In this document: piece by piece, positions 1-7,141 of the stretch
Layout of the letters: the number at the start of each line of letters is the position of its first letter
Position numbering within the stretch: position 1 is the first letter of the stretch
NCBI GenBank assembly: GCA_002345215.1
Contig: DDVH01000060.1
Location: 1 to 11,455 of the forward strand
Reading direction: 5' to 3'
Source of the DNA: Anaerolineales bacterium UBA2317
GTDB taxonomy: Bacteria > Chloroflexota > Anaerolineae > Anaerolineales > Villigracilaceae
Length of the DNA stretch: 11,455 nucleotides
The notes under the pieces: model-generated
The model's database searches: none
What the model was told of the DNA's origin: nothing
Seen by the model: only the letters and a program-made list of their open reading frames with translations
Made by a program: the position numbers and the translations under genes

Positions 1-2633
1 TCATCACTTTCAGAATCCTTCAAAGCACGTAAGCGACTCAATGTTTCCACTTGAATATAATTCAACGGGTCAACGTATGGATTACGAAGTCCAATCGCTT
101 GTTGCGTGACAGGCTCAAGTTCTAACAAAGATTCATGCCTACTGATTTTCAAAACCAAATCACAAGTTTGTTCATATTCCTTGCGAATGATTTCAAAAAT
201 ATCATGCGCAAGTTTTTTATCTGGCACCAAATCTACATACAATGCCGAAATTTCCATATCCGCTTTCAACAAAGACATTTCAGAATTATTCAACAACGTC
301 CGAAAAAACAACCAGCCATCATACATCTCTTGCAACAACTTCATATCCGCAATCGAAGTCAACGCCGAACCCAAACTATACCAACTCGGCAAATTGAATC
401 GGCTTTGCATCCACGAGAACACCCACGGGATAGCACGAATCTGATTCACAGCACCCAACTTCCCACGCGCCGATGGACGCGAACCAATATGCAAACGTTT
501 GATTTCATCCAACGGAGTCGCTGATTCCCAAAATTGGATAAAGCCCGGGGTTTCATACACAAGTTGACGGTACGCATGAAGCGCAGTATCCGACATTTGA
601 TTCATCGCGCTTCGCCACTTCGGGTCAATTTGTTTCTCATCCTTTGGCGGAATCGAAGCCTGAATCACCGCGCTGACGATTTGCTCCAAGTGACGATGTG
701 CCAAGGCGGGGTTTGCATAACGCGACGCAATAATTTCACCTTGCTCAGTGACGCGAAATTTTCCGTTGATGCTTCCCGCAGGTTGCGCACGAATTGCATT
801 GTTTGCAGGTCCGCCACCACGCGCAATCGTTCCACCACGCCCATGAAAGATAGAAAGTTTTATTTTATGTTTTTGTGCAATTTGAGTAATGGCTTCCTGC
901 GCTTCATACAAAGACCAATTCGCCATTACATATCCGCCATCTTTGTTGCTATCAGAATAACCAATCATCACCATTTGTTCGTTGTGATGTGTTTGCAAAT
1001 GTTCCTGATAAACTTTCAACGTAAATAACGATTCAAGAATCGTGGAAGCATCTTTCAAATCTTTAACCGATTCAAACAACGGCACAATTTGTGGAATGGT
1101 TTTACAACCCGTCCATTTTGCTAACAACAAAACAGTTAACACATCGGCGGCGGCATGTGTCATCGAAATCACAATCGGTCCCAATAATTCTTTTCCATAA
1201 ATATCACAAGTTCTTGCAATTAATTGAAACAGTGCCCATGTTTCTTCTGAAGCGACTGTAACGCCAGGATGTCTTGCAAGGCTTGGAGCAGGTTCACTCA
1301 ACAAACGAATCAATAATTCTGTTCGTTTTTCGTCAGGCAAATTATCAAAATCCGATTCAATTTTCAAAGCCCTCAATATTTCACTCAATGCAAAATTAAA
1401 ACGACTCGAATCTTCACGAATATCCAAACGCGCAGAATGTAAACCAAATATTTCTATCTTCCGAATCGCATCTCCCAACTCATCTTGAACAACGCTGTGC
1501 GGTAACGACGAAGCAATAATTTGCAAAGGCTTAAGTAAATCATGTTCATTCAAATGCGCCTCATGTTCATATTGACCTAACAAATGCGTTTTCATATCAT
1601 CGCGCGAGGCTTCGGCTAAATCATGTGCAAGCAATGCCAATGCCAAACGATAAGGCTCACGTTCATAACGCTTGGCAATAAAATCGGCATGTAATGGAAA
1701 CGGCTCACGTTGTTTGAACCATTCGAGTAAAGAAGCAGGTGGTTTAATACGATTGGAACTGACACTTAAATGTCGCCCCAATTCTTGAAATGTCTTTCTA
1801 TGATTTTCAACTGCCAAACCGCGATGCAAACGTAATGTCTCGGCTGTCACTTCGGCAGTTACAAACGGGTTGCCATCTCTGTCGCCACCAATCCATGATG
1901 CTAATTTCAACCAACCTGTTGGCGCTTTTACTTCGGGGTAATATGTTGCTAATGCTTTTTCTAAATCTTCATAAACAATTGGTATGGTATTCCAAAAAAA
2001 TGAATCAACAAAATACAAACCTGTTTTCACTTCGTCACTAACAGAAATTTTTTCAGCACGCGCACGGTCTGTTAGCCATAACGTTGAAATTGCACTATGC
2101 AACGAAGCCTTTGCTGATTCTTTTTCACGCGGCGTAATTCCACTTTGATTCAGCACTTTGATTAATTCTTCAATACGTTTTGTCATTGAAAGAATCGTTC
2201 TTCTTCGCGCTTCGGTTGGATGTGCTGTCAACACCAACTCAATGGATAAATTTTCAAGCAATGCAGATATTTCTTGATGAGTCACCCCGCGCTTTTTCAG
2301 AATTGCAAACGCTTCACTTATCGACTCGCGAACTGGTTCTGCACCTGATTCATTCTCTCGCTGACGCAATAACTGCACCCGTCTATTCTCTTCAGCAAGA
2401 TTCACCAAATCAAAATATGTCCCAAATGCCGAAGCGACAACTCGTGCTTCTTCATCTGTTAATGCAGAAACTTCTTTTTGTAAATCATTTGCGGCAATTG
2501 CATCGCCATTTCTTCTGGCTTTTGCTAAGGCGCGAATCTTTTCTTCAATTTCAAACAATCTCGGCGATTCAAGTTCAGAAATCACTTTGCCAAGTGTGCC
2601 ACCCAATAAATGTATGTTCTCAGAAATATCCAT
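1..2633 (-). CDS. ppc: Phosphoenolpyruvate carboxylase, C-terminus cut by window edge
   Basis: Converts phosphoenolpyruvate and bicarbonate to oxaloacetate and phosphate in the cytoplasm, an anaplerotic step feeding the TCA cycle and aspartate. The frame is open for 877 codons from the ATG at 2633 to the left edge with no stop. The family is usually about 880-970 residues, so roughly the last 20-40, including the RNTG tail, are missing. Visible motifs: VLTAHPTE with catalytic His138 (same number as in E. coli), GYSDSNKDGG with Lys564, FHGRGGT with Arg599, FRVTEQGE, and GLRNPYVDPLN near the end. Residues matching the E. coli aspartate-inhibition site (Arg599, Lys790, Arg850) are present, so feedback inhibition by aspartate is plausible; the fourth, a C-terminal Asn, lies outside. 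The gene follows a glycosyltransferase by 45 nt on the same strand but has a minus-10 box of its own 7 nt before ATG and no Shine-Dalgarno sequence. Confidence 0.96.
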   Translation of the reverse strand, partial: MDISENIHLLGGTLGKVISELESPRLFEIEEKIRALAKARRNGDAIAANDLQKEVSALTDEEARVVASAFGTYFDLVNLAEENRRVQLLRQRENESGAEPVRESISEAFAILKKRGVTHQEISALLENLSIELVLTAHPTEARRRTILSMTKRIEELIKVLNQSGITPREKESAKASLHSAISTLWLTDRARAEKISVSDEVKTGLYFVDSFFWNTIPIVYEDLEKALATYYPEVKAPTGWLKLASWIGGDRDGNPFVTAEVTAETLRLHRGLAVENHRKTFQELGRHLSVSSNRIKPPASLLEWFKQREPFPLHADFIAKRYEREPYRLALALLAHDLAEASRDDMKTHLLGQYEHEAHLNEHDLLKPLQIIASSLPHSVVQDELGDAIRKIEIFGLHSARLDIREDSSRFNFALSEILRALKIESDFDNLPDEKRTELLIRLLSEPAPSLARHPGVTVASEETWALFQLIARTCDIYGKELLGPIVISMTHAAADVLTVLLLAKWTGCKTIPQIVPLFESVKDLKDASTILESLFTLKVYQEHLQTHHNEQMVMIGYSDSNKDGGYVMANWSLYEAQEAITQIAQKHKIKLSIFHGRGGTIARGGGPANNAIRAQPAGSINGKFRVTEQGEIIASRYANPALAHRHLEQIVSAVIQASIPPKDEKQIDPKWRSAMNQMSDTALHAYRQLVYETPGFIQFWESATPLDEIKRLHIGSRPSARGKLGAVNQIRAIPWVFSWMQSRFNLPSWYSLGSALTSIADMKLLQEMYDGWLFFRTLLNNSEMSLLKADMEISALYVDLVPDKKLAHDIFEIIRKEYEQTCDLVLKISRHESLLELEPVTQQAIGLRNPYVDPLNYIQVETLSRLRALKDSESD

Positions 2634-2640
2634 GCGCTGA

Positions 2641-2646
2641 ATTATA
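2641..2646 (-). promoter_or_regulatory. Minus-10 box of a leaderless ppc promoter
   Basis: On the minus strand a perfect TATAAT is followed by only seven bases (TCAGCGC) and then the ppc ATG at 2633. Initiation at the usual distance would fall on or beside the A of the start codon, giving an mRNA without a 5' leader. No Shine-Dalgarno sequence lies upstream. No good minus-35 is visible at 16-18 nt; that position falls in a pyrimidine tract. The box match and spacing are seen; the leaderless reading is inferred. Confidence 0.5.
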
Positions 2647-2652
2647 CATGTT

Positions 2653-2676
2653 GAAGAAAGAGGAAAGAAGAAAGAA
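2653..2676. other. 24-nt homopurine/homopyrimidine tract upstream of ppc
   Basis: The plus strand is uninterrupted A/G for 24 bases between the glycosyltransferase stop (2679-2681) and the ppc minus-10 box. On the coding strand of both flanking genes it is therefore C/T only and occupies the minus-35 region of ppc. It may be an unusual upstream promoter element or a structural tract; no hairpin is apparent. Its role is unknown. Confidence 0.5.
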
Positions 2677-2678
2677 TC

Positions 2679-3731
2679 TTATGAATTTAATACTTGCACG
2701 AACACTTCAACCATTTTCTCAACATTGATTTCTTCCGAAACAATCCGAAACGATTCTTTTCCCTTTTCTCTTAATCGCTTCACATCTGATAATGCTTCTT
2801 TCATTGTAGAAACCAGCACGTCATAATTTTCGGGTTCAATCTGCCAGCCATTTTTCTCACGCACTAAATCATCTTGTGTGCCATCCCCTTTTGCCACAAT
2901 GACTGGAAGTCCATAACTCATGGCTTCTTGTACGGCGAGTCCGCCGGTGCCGGGTAATACAAATAAATCTGCTTTTTCAAAATATGGTTTGAGTTCAAGT
3001 CCATGCTTTGCACCGACAAATTCAGTTGATGGATAAATTTCTTTTGCAAGCGTTTGCAAATTTTCTCTTTCGGGTCCATCACCTACAATAACTAACTTCG
3101 GCTTTGATTCCATTTCAGCACAAGCACGAATCAAAGAATCGATTCTTTTTCTGGCTTGTAATCTACCAACGAATAAAATTGTTGCACGGTCTATCGTCAA
3201 CGGTCTACCGTCAGGTTTTTCTGGTTTTGACGAGACCGAATTATGTGCTACAAAAATTTTCTCGAGTGGAAAACCAAGCGAGGCATATTCATCTGCGCCA
3301 CGTTGACTATATGCAATCATCCTGTCAAATTGAAAAATAAATTTTTTCCAGAATCCATTTTGCTTCGGAGCACCCAATCCCCAACCAATGACTTTTCTTC
3401 CGCGTTTGTGCATCCACTTCACAGCAGAGGGTGTAGATAAATATCTAGGATTCGCCTCGACGATTAAAGCATCAGGATTTGATTCTTCGAGCCATTTGAT
3501 AAATCCTTTTTGATAGCAAAGATAAAATTTTCCACCAAACAAATGAATATTTTTCGCTTCGACATGTTTTGCAATTTGAGTCGTTCCGCCAACAATCATT
3601 TCTTCGCTTCGGGCTTGACCTGCAAAAAGAGTCATTCCATTTTCACAATGACTTGCAAGCAAGTCAAAAAATGGGACACGATAACTTGGTAATACGCGTT
3701 GTTGTAAGGCGAGTTTACCTTTGAAATTCAT
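2679..3731 (-). CDS. GT4-type glycosyltransferase
   Basis: Probable retaining GT-B fold glycosyltransferase of family 4, moving a sugar from a nucleotide-sugar donor to a lipid or glycan acceptor at the cytoplasmic face of the membrane. The 350-residue length is typical. The C-terminal nucleotide-sugar half is clear: ILFVGRLQARKRID (185-198), LVIVGDGPE (213-221), FVLPGTGGLAVQEAMSYG (257-274), and GDGTQDDLV just after. The second Glu of the EX7E motif is Glu269, but the first is Gly261, as I recall for a subgroup with LPGxGGLAxxEA. The N-terminal half is less conserved. The start is well supported: ATG at 3731 overlaps the stop of the upstream membrane-protein gene as ATGA, with GAGG at 3739-3736 four bases before it, so translation is probably coupled. 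Donor and acceptor cannot be read from sequence. Confidence 0.88.
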   Translation of the reverse strand: MNFKGKLALQQRVLPSYRVPFFDLLASHCENGMTLFAGQARSEEMIVGGTTQIAKHVEAKNIHLFGGKFYLCYQKGFIKWLEESNPDALIVEANPRYLSTPSAVKWMHKRGRKVIGWGLGAPKQNGFWKKFIFQFDRMIAYSQRGADEYASLGFPLEKIFVAHNSVSSKPEKPDGRPLTIDRATILFVGRLQARKRIDSLIRACAEMESKPKLVIVGDGPERENLQTLAKEIYPSTEFVGAKHGLELKPYFEKADLFVLPGTGGLAVQEAMSYGLPVIVAKGDGTQDDLVREKNGWQIEPENYDVLVSTMKEALSDVKRLREKGKESFRIVSEEINVEKMVEVFVQVLNS

Positions 3732-5149
3732 TTCGCCTCACAACGAGAAAAGATAATGGCATATTCATCTTTATATTCTTCGCACCAAATATTTGACTCT
3801 AAAACTGCTTGAATCAATTTTGGTTGTGCGGCTTGAGAAAGAAAAAGTAAATTAATCCCTTCCCTATCAAAAAATTCTTTCCAACCTTCAGCATTTGTGA
3901 CATTCACATATTCTTGCCATTGTTCCACTGGAAAACTATACATGCGGGTATCTATCCATGTGGGATGGGAAGGTAACATGAATTGAAGATACGAACCAAA
4001 AGCATAATCATTCCAGAGTAGATTAGGCAATTCTTCATGTTCTTTCAAGAATTCAACCGCTTGAATCGGCGTAGTAGATAATTCATAAAGTTGAGGCGCA
4101 TCTTGCCACCACGAGTCGCAAATGCCGGGCGTAAGTAAAAGTGGCAGGGTCAGCAGAACAAGCCCCACCGTAGTATTGAGGCGCGGATTGATTTTCTCAA
4201 TCGGTTTATCAAGCCATTGATGACTCCATTCTGCAATTAATTTTGAGGTGAAAATCGCCAGCAAAAACATAAACCAAATCACATAGCGGATACCTGAAAG
4301 CGCAAGCCAGCCGAAGCCGAGAAATAAAATCCATTCGAGTAAAGACAATTTATTTTTTGAAAAACCTGCAAGCAAAGGAAATATTAATAACCATGTAAAA
4401 AATATATTCATTTGCCAGCCATCATTGGTGGGCGGATACCATTCAACACTGAAAAGATAATCAGATGGATTGTTCAATATAAAAAATAAATATTCCCAAA
4501 CCCCAATGCCATGCGGATTTATTAAACTTGCAATGAACATTGCCACAATTGCAAAACCCATTTCTTTTCTTTTACCATTACCAAATATAAAAGCCGCGCC
4601 TGCTAAAACAAAGGGCAAAATAAAAGAACCATGTAAATTCACCCATAACAAAACGGAAATTGGAAGTAAAAATAGAAATTTGTTTTTACTCTCTCGCCAT
4701 TGATAAATTGAAAACAAACATAATAAAAATAATGGATATGCAAATAATTGCGGGCGAATCATCCAGTTATTAGAAGTGGAAAGACCTAGAATAACCAAAA
4801 GAATGGTGACTGTCCGCGCGCCAGACCATGTTCGCATGAAATGCCAAATCATTCCATAGGTGATTCCAATTAATAGTGCACGTAAAAGAAATGTTAAACT
4901 TGCATCTCCAATTTGATATACCCAGTAAAAAATAAGTGACGATAGCCATTGTTGATAAAAAATTGGTTCGCCTGCGCGGCTGTGACTCATGGTATCTACA
5001 AGTGGGATTGAGCCTTGTTCTAAAATATCTTTTCCTAAACGCAAATACCACCAGTAATCTTGCGCAGGAACAGACAACATAAATGAAAGTGCAAGTAAAG
5101 GAAATAATCCGAGTGAAAGCCACAAGAAGTTATAGGAAGAAATTTTCAT
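3728..5149 (-). CDS. Polytopic membrane protein, GT-C glycosyltransferase-like
   Basis: A 473-residue integral membrane protein with about 10 hydrophobic segments (for example near 8-26, 67-104, 133-150, 157-190, 198-216, 246-262, 270-302, 327-343) and a soluble C-terminal part of about 130 residues. After the first membrane segment comes a loop with Asp31 in QDYWWYLRLGKDIL, then GSIPLVDTMSHS. This resembles the acidic first-loop motif of GT-C enzymes that use polyprenyl-phosphate sugars (PMT/ArnT-like). The tail contains NDYAFGSYLQF and WIDTRMYSFP, a pattern I associate with this bacterial family. Its stop overlaps the start of a GT4 gene by 4 nt, supporting a joint role in surface glycan or glycolipid assembly. 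No Shine-Dalgarno sequence precedes ATG 5149; candidate minus-10 boxes lie 10-16 nt upstream, so the leader must be very short. The GT-C call is by topology and the loop motif; the exact substrate is unknown. Confidence 0.75.
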   Translation of the reverse strand: MKISSYNFLWLSLGLFPLLALSFMLSVPAQDYWWYLRLGKDILEQGSIPLVDTMSHSRAGEPIFYQQWLSSLIFYWVYQIGDASLTFLLRALLIGITYGMIWHFMRTWSGARTVTILLVILGLSTSNNWMIRPQLFAYPLFLLCLFSIYQWRESKNKFLFLLPISVLLWVNLHGSFILPFVLAGAAFIFGNGKRKEMGFAIVAMFIASLINPHGIGVWEYLFFILNNPSDYLFSVEWYPPTNDGWQMNIFFTWLLIFPLLAGFSKNKLSLLEWILFLGFGWLALSGIRYVIWFMFLLAIFTSKLIAEWSHQWLDKPIEKINPRLNTTVGLVLLTLPLLLTPGICDSWWQDAPQLYELSTTPIQAVEFLKEHEELPNLLWNDYAFGSYLQFMLPSHPTWIDTRMYSFPVEQWQEYVNVTNAEGWKEFFDREGINLLFLSQAAQPKLIQAVLESNIWCEEYKDEYAIIFSRCEAK

Positions 5150-5159
5150 AATGTGGTGA

Positions 5160-5171
5160 ATAGTAATTGTA
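5160..5171 (-). promoter_or_regulatory. Candidate minus-10 boxes for the 5149 membrane-protein gene
   Basis: Two adjacent minus-strand hexamers resemble TATAAT: TACAAT (5171-5166) and TACTAT (5165-5160). They lie 16 and 10 nt before the ATG. Either would give a leader of about 3-10 nt with no room for a Shine-Dalgarno sequence, and none is seen. No convincing minus-35 accompanies them, so this is a weak call. Confidence 0.25.
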
Positions 5172-5215
5172 AAACTTAGATTGATTTTAACCTATTCGTG
5201 TTTTGAATTTCCCTA

Positions 5216-5244
5216 TTGCCTTAGATTTTTATTTATGACATAAT
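5216..5244 (+). promoter_or_regulatory. Promoter of the 5251 gene, leaderless
   Basis: Minus-35 TTGCCT (5216-5221) and minus-10 CATAAT (5239-5244) are separated by exactly 17 nt, with an extended minus-10 TG at 5236-5237. The ATG at 5251 begins 6 nt after the minus-10 box, so transcription should start at or next to the start codon. No Shine-Dalgarno sequence is present. This is the best-formed promoter in the window. Confidence 0.6.
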
Positions 5245-5250
5245 GATTTT

Positions 5251-5613
5251 ATGAATTCGCGGTTATTTAATAAAGTAGAGAAATTGAACAAAATCAGCCT
5301 GATATTTGGTATTTTGTCTGTCTCAATGCCGATTTTGTTAATATCACTACCTATTCTGATGCGCATCTTTCAACTTCAGGATATCCAAATAGATTTATTA
5401 ACATGGATTATCAACTTTTTGAAAATCAGCGGAGTTCTATTTGGTTTGATTGGTTATTTTATTTCTAGGCAAGTTTTGACTTTAACAAAATATGAAAAAG
5501 TAAGTGATGAATTAATATCAAAAACCCAAGCCAGCCGCACATGGAATATTATTGGAATTGTTATATGTCTGGCAATATTGTGTGGAAGTTTGAATCGGGG
5601 AATTGCGTTTTAA
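5251..5613 (+). CDS. Small three-helix membrane protein of unknown function
   Basis: A 120-residue protein that I do not recognise. Three hydrophobic helices are evident, near residues 15-37, 50-72 and 97-113, with a charged N-terminus (FNKVEKLNK) and a polar stretch between helices 2 and 3 (about 73-95, TKYEKVSDELISKTQ). The arrangement resembles small DUF-type membrane proteins with no assigned role. Support for it being real: a well-spaced promoter with an extended minus-10 box ends 6 nt before the ATG, and the hydrophobic pattern is coherent. It is transcribed divergently from the 5149 gene and converges on the NTF2-like gene with only 12 nt between their stops and no visible terminator, so the two transcripts may overlap at their 3' ends. 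It looks more AT-rich than its neighbours. Confidence 0.7.
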   Translation: MNSRLFNKVEKLNKISLIFGILSVSMPILLISLPILMRIFQLQDIQIDLLTWIINFLKISGVLFGLIGYFISRQVLTLTKYEKVSDELISKTQASRTWNIIGIVICLAILCGSLNRGIAF

Positions 5614-5625
5614 GAATCTTCAACC

Positions 5626-6045
5626 TTATCCAATATGCGGAGCAGAATACGCTGGTGATTTATGCACGTGCACAACTTTCCAATTGCCGTCAATTTTTAC
5701 AATCACGCGGCTTTCGTTATGTGAAGCAACTTTCACACCATCTTTTGATGATGTGCTAATCAACAAGGTATAACTTGCAATGGCAGTATCGCCATATCTT
5801 TGAATATGCAAGTTCGATAAATCAAAACGAGTCTTGCCTGTTTCTTCTGCGCCAAACACTGCACCACGTTCAGCATTTGAATTCATCATAAATTCGTGAA
5901 ACGGCAAACCATCCAAACGATGTGGTGTCACCCACCATTCATATAAAGTTAAATCTTCGGATGTAGTTTCGTGATAAGAAGCAATATCATTTTTCATAAT
6001 GCCATTTAAATGTTTCAATAAAAATTCGTGAATTTCTGTATCCAT
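5626..6045 (-). CDS. NTF2-like protein of the CaMKII association-domain / DUF4440 type
   Basis: A 139-residue single-domain protein with the cone-shaped NTF2-like fold, probably soluble and oligomeric. The C-terminal part ESRVIV (111-116) followed by DGNWKVVHVHKS (119-130) closely resembles the end of the association domain of calmodulin-dependent kinase II (ETRVW...DGKWxxVHxHxSG). FHEFMM (49-54) matches the FHxFYF segment, and the N-terminal EFLLKHLNGIMKNDIASY helix fits as well. Bacterial members occur without any kinase; some NTF2-like proteins are enzymes and others are binding or assembly domains. No catalytic set can be assigned here. It lies 2 nt downstream of a GT4 gene, with GGAG (6057-6054) eight bases before its ATG inside the end of that gene, so the two are probably co-translated. 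Its functional link to glycosylation is unknown. Confidence 0.82.
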   Translation of the reverse strand: MDTEIHEFLLKHLNGIMKNDIASYHETTSEDLTLYEWWVTPHRLDGLPFHEFMMNSNAERGAVFGAEETGKTRFDLSNLHIQRYGDTAIASYTLLISTSSKDGVKVASHNESRVIVKIDGNWKVVHVHKSPAYSAPHIG

Positions 6046-6047
6046 GA

Positions 6048-7052
6048 TTAATTCTCCAACAAGACTTTTAGATACGACTCGACCATTTTATCTAAACCGA
6101 ATTCTGATTCTGCCCGCTTCCTTGCGGACGTTCTGAATTGTTCCTGCTTCGTCAACACTTCACTCGCGGATTCAGCCAATGCTGAAATATCTGGTATTTC
6201 CAACTTCCACGGATTTGCCCCATAAGGAACGACAACTCCAGCAGAATCACCAACCAATTCTTTGAGTGAGCCACTATCAAAACCAATGACTGGTAATCCA
6301 CAAGCCAAAGATTCAATCACTGAATTTGGGCAGGGCGGATTCACTTCCGCACAATACATGAGATGTGATGAACGAATCAAATGTGGAATTTTCTCTCGTG
6401 GGACTGTTCCTAAAAATTTCACGGGAACTTTACTTTGTAATTTTTTTTGTGTAGATTCATCCACTGTGCCAGCAACAACAACTTCGATTGGAAATTTTTC
6501 GGCTAATTTTTCTGCCACGGCCACGCCGTGAAACAAGCCAGAGTTTAATCCACGTGCGAGACTACCTTCTAGCAAAAGCATCCTGTAAATATCGTTTGGT
6601 CTTTCATGTTCGCCATTGGGATTGTAAAAATCTAAATCCACACCATTGATAATCACTTGTGATGGTTTATTTGTAACTCCGTACCAATCTTCCCACCAAG
6701 TTTTGATAAATTGACTTTGATAAACAACTCTATCTGCAAAACGATTGCGAATCAATGAAAGCATAAAGTTGCCGTAAATCGCGCGAGTTGTGTAACGAAC
6801 TCCAGACCATTTCACGCGATGCACCCAGTTGATGCCATCTAATCTTTGGACTAGGCGAATGCCGCGCTGGCGAACCCGTTTGAGGTCAGGTAAGAAGCGT
6901 GTACCCGCAATGACCAAAGCCGCGTCGAAAGAATCATCTAAACGATAAGTCACATCAATGTTGCGTTTTTTTAATCCCGCTTCAAATTTCAAACGGAAGG
7001 AAGCCATGCCACCGGTACCTTGCACAAACGGCGTAATGCAAATGCGAGTCAT
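6048..7052 (-). CDS. GT4-type glycosyltransferase
   Basis: Probable GT-B fold, retaining glycosyltransferase of family 4 (334 residues with the start chosen here). The N-terminus MTRICITPFVQGTGGMASF (1-19) is the typical first beta strand and glycine loop. Then come VQRLDGI (68-74), the linker VIINGVDLDFYNP (133-145), VVVAGTVDE (191-199), KFLGTVPREKIP (212-223) and the donor-site segment CPNSVIESLACGLPVIGFD (241-259) followed by GSLKELVG. An ATG 24 nt upstream (7076) is in frame, but a perfect TATAAT sits between it and 7052, and the extra residues MPLRYNLF do not fit the family start, so 7052 is preferred. The gene is followed 2 nt later by the NTF2-like gene. Substrates are unknown; a role in cell-surface glycan or glycolipid synthesis is inferred from family only. 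Confidence 0.87.
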   Translation of the reverse strand: MTRICITPFVQGTGGMASFRLKFEAGLKKRNIDVTYRLDDSFDAALVIAGTRFLPDLKRVRQRGIRLVQRLDGINWVHRVKWSGVRYTTRAIYGNFMLSLIRNRFADRVVYQSQFIKTWWEDWYGVTNKPSQVIINGVDLDFYNPNGEHERPNDIYRMLLLEGSLARGLNSGLFHGVAVAEKLAEKFPIEVVVAGTVDESTQKKLQSKVPVKFLGTVPREKIPHLIRSSHLMYCAEVNPPCPNSVIESLACGLPVIGFDSGSLKELVGDSAGVVVPYGANPWKLEIPDISALAESASEVLTKQEQFRTSARKRAESEFGLDKMVESYLKVLLEN

Positions 7053-7058
7053 AAATAA

Positions 7059-7064
7059 ATTATA
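7059..7064 (-). promoter_or_regulatory. Minus-10 box of a leaderless promoter for the 7052 glycosyltransferase
   Basis: A perfect TATAAT on the minus strand is followed by six bases (TTATTT) and the ATG at 7052. There is no Shine-Dalgarno sequence. The minus-35 region would fall inside the adjacent palindromic repeat (7067-7095) and shows no TTGACA-like hexamer. The geometry is the same as upstream of ppc and of the 5251 gene. Confidence 0.5.
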
Positions 7065-7066
7065 TC

Positions 7067-7095
7067 GTAAGGGCATAGCGACGCCGTGCCTTTAC
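7067..7095. repeat. Palindromic intergenic repeat, copy 1
   Basis: GTAAGGGCA (7067-7075) and TGCCTTTAC (7087-7095) form a 9-bp inverted repeat with one G-T wobble around an 11-nt loop. The sequence resembles the GTAGGGGC...GCCCCTAC repeat at 8850-8901 and sits in the divergent spacer between the 7052 and 7142 genes. It is probably a dispersed REP-like element. Being GC-rich in an AT-rich spacer, it may also affect the two flanking promoters. Confidence 0.55.
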
Positions 7096-7141
7096 AAATT
7101 ATGGTATGCTTAATTTGATAACATTTGGGAGCGTTTGGTTC

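Noticed and set aside
106..1028. Open frames on the plus strand (106-444, 135-524, 534-1028)
   Set aside because: They lie antisense to ppc, whose motifs are unambiguous, and their translations show no domain or plausible start signals.
1790..2728. Open frames on the plus strand at 1790-2041 and 2180-2728
   Set aside because: Antisense shadows of ppc; the second also runs through the ppc promoter into the neighbouring gene end.
4770..5123. 117-codon minus-strand frame inside the 5149 membrane gene
   Set aside because: It is an alternative frame of the GT-C-like gene, with low-complexity Arg/Cys/Ser-rich translation and no separate start signals.
7106..7141. Upstream ATG at 7106 as the start of the first kinase
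   Set aside because: The extra residues do not fit the family, and GGGAG at 7127-7131 serves the ATG at 7142 followed by the canonical MYIAIEG.
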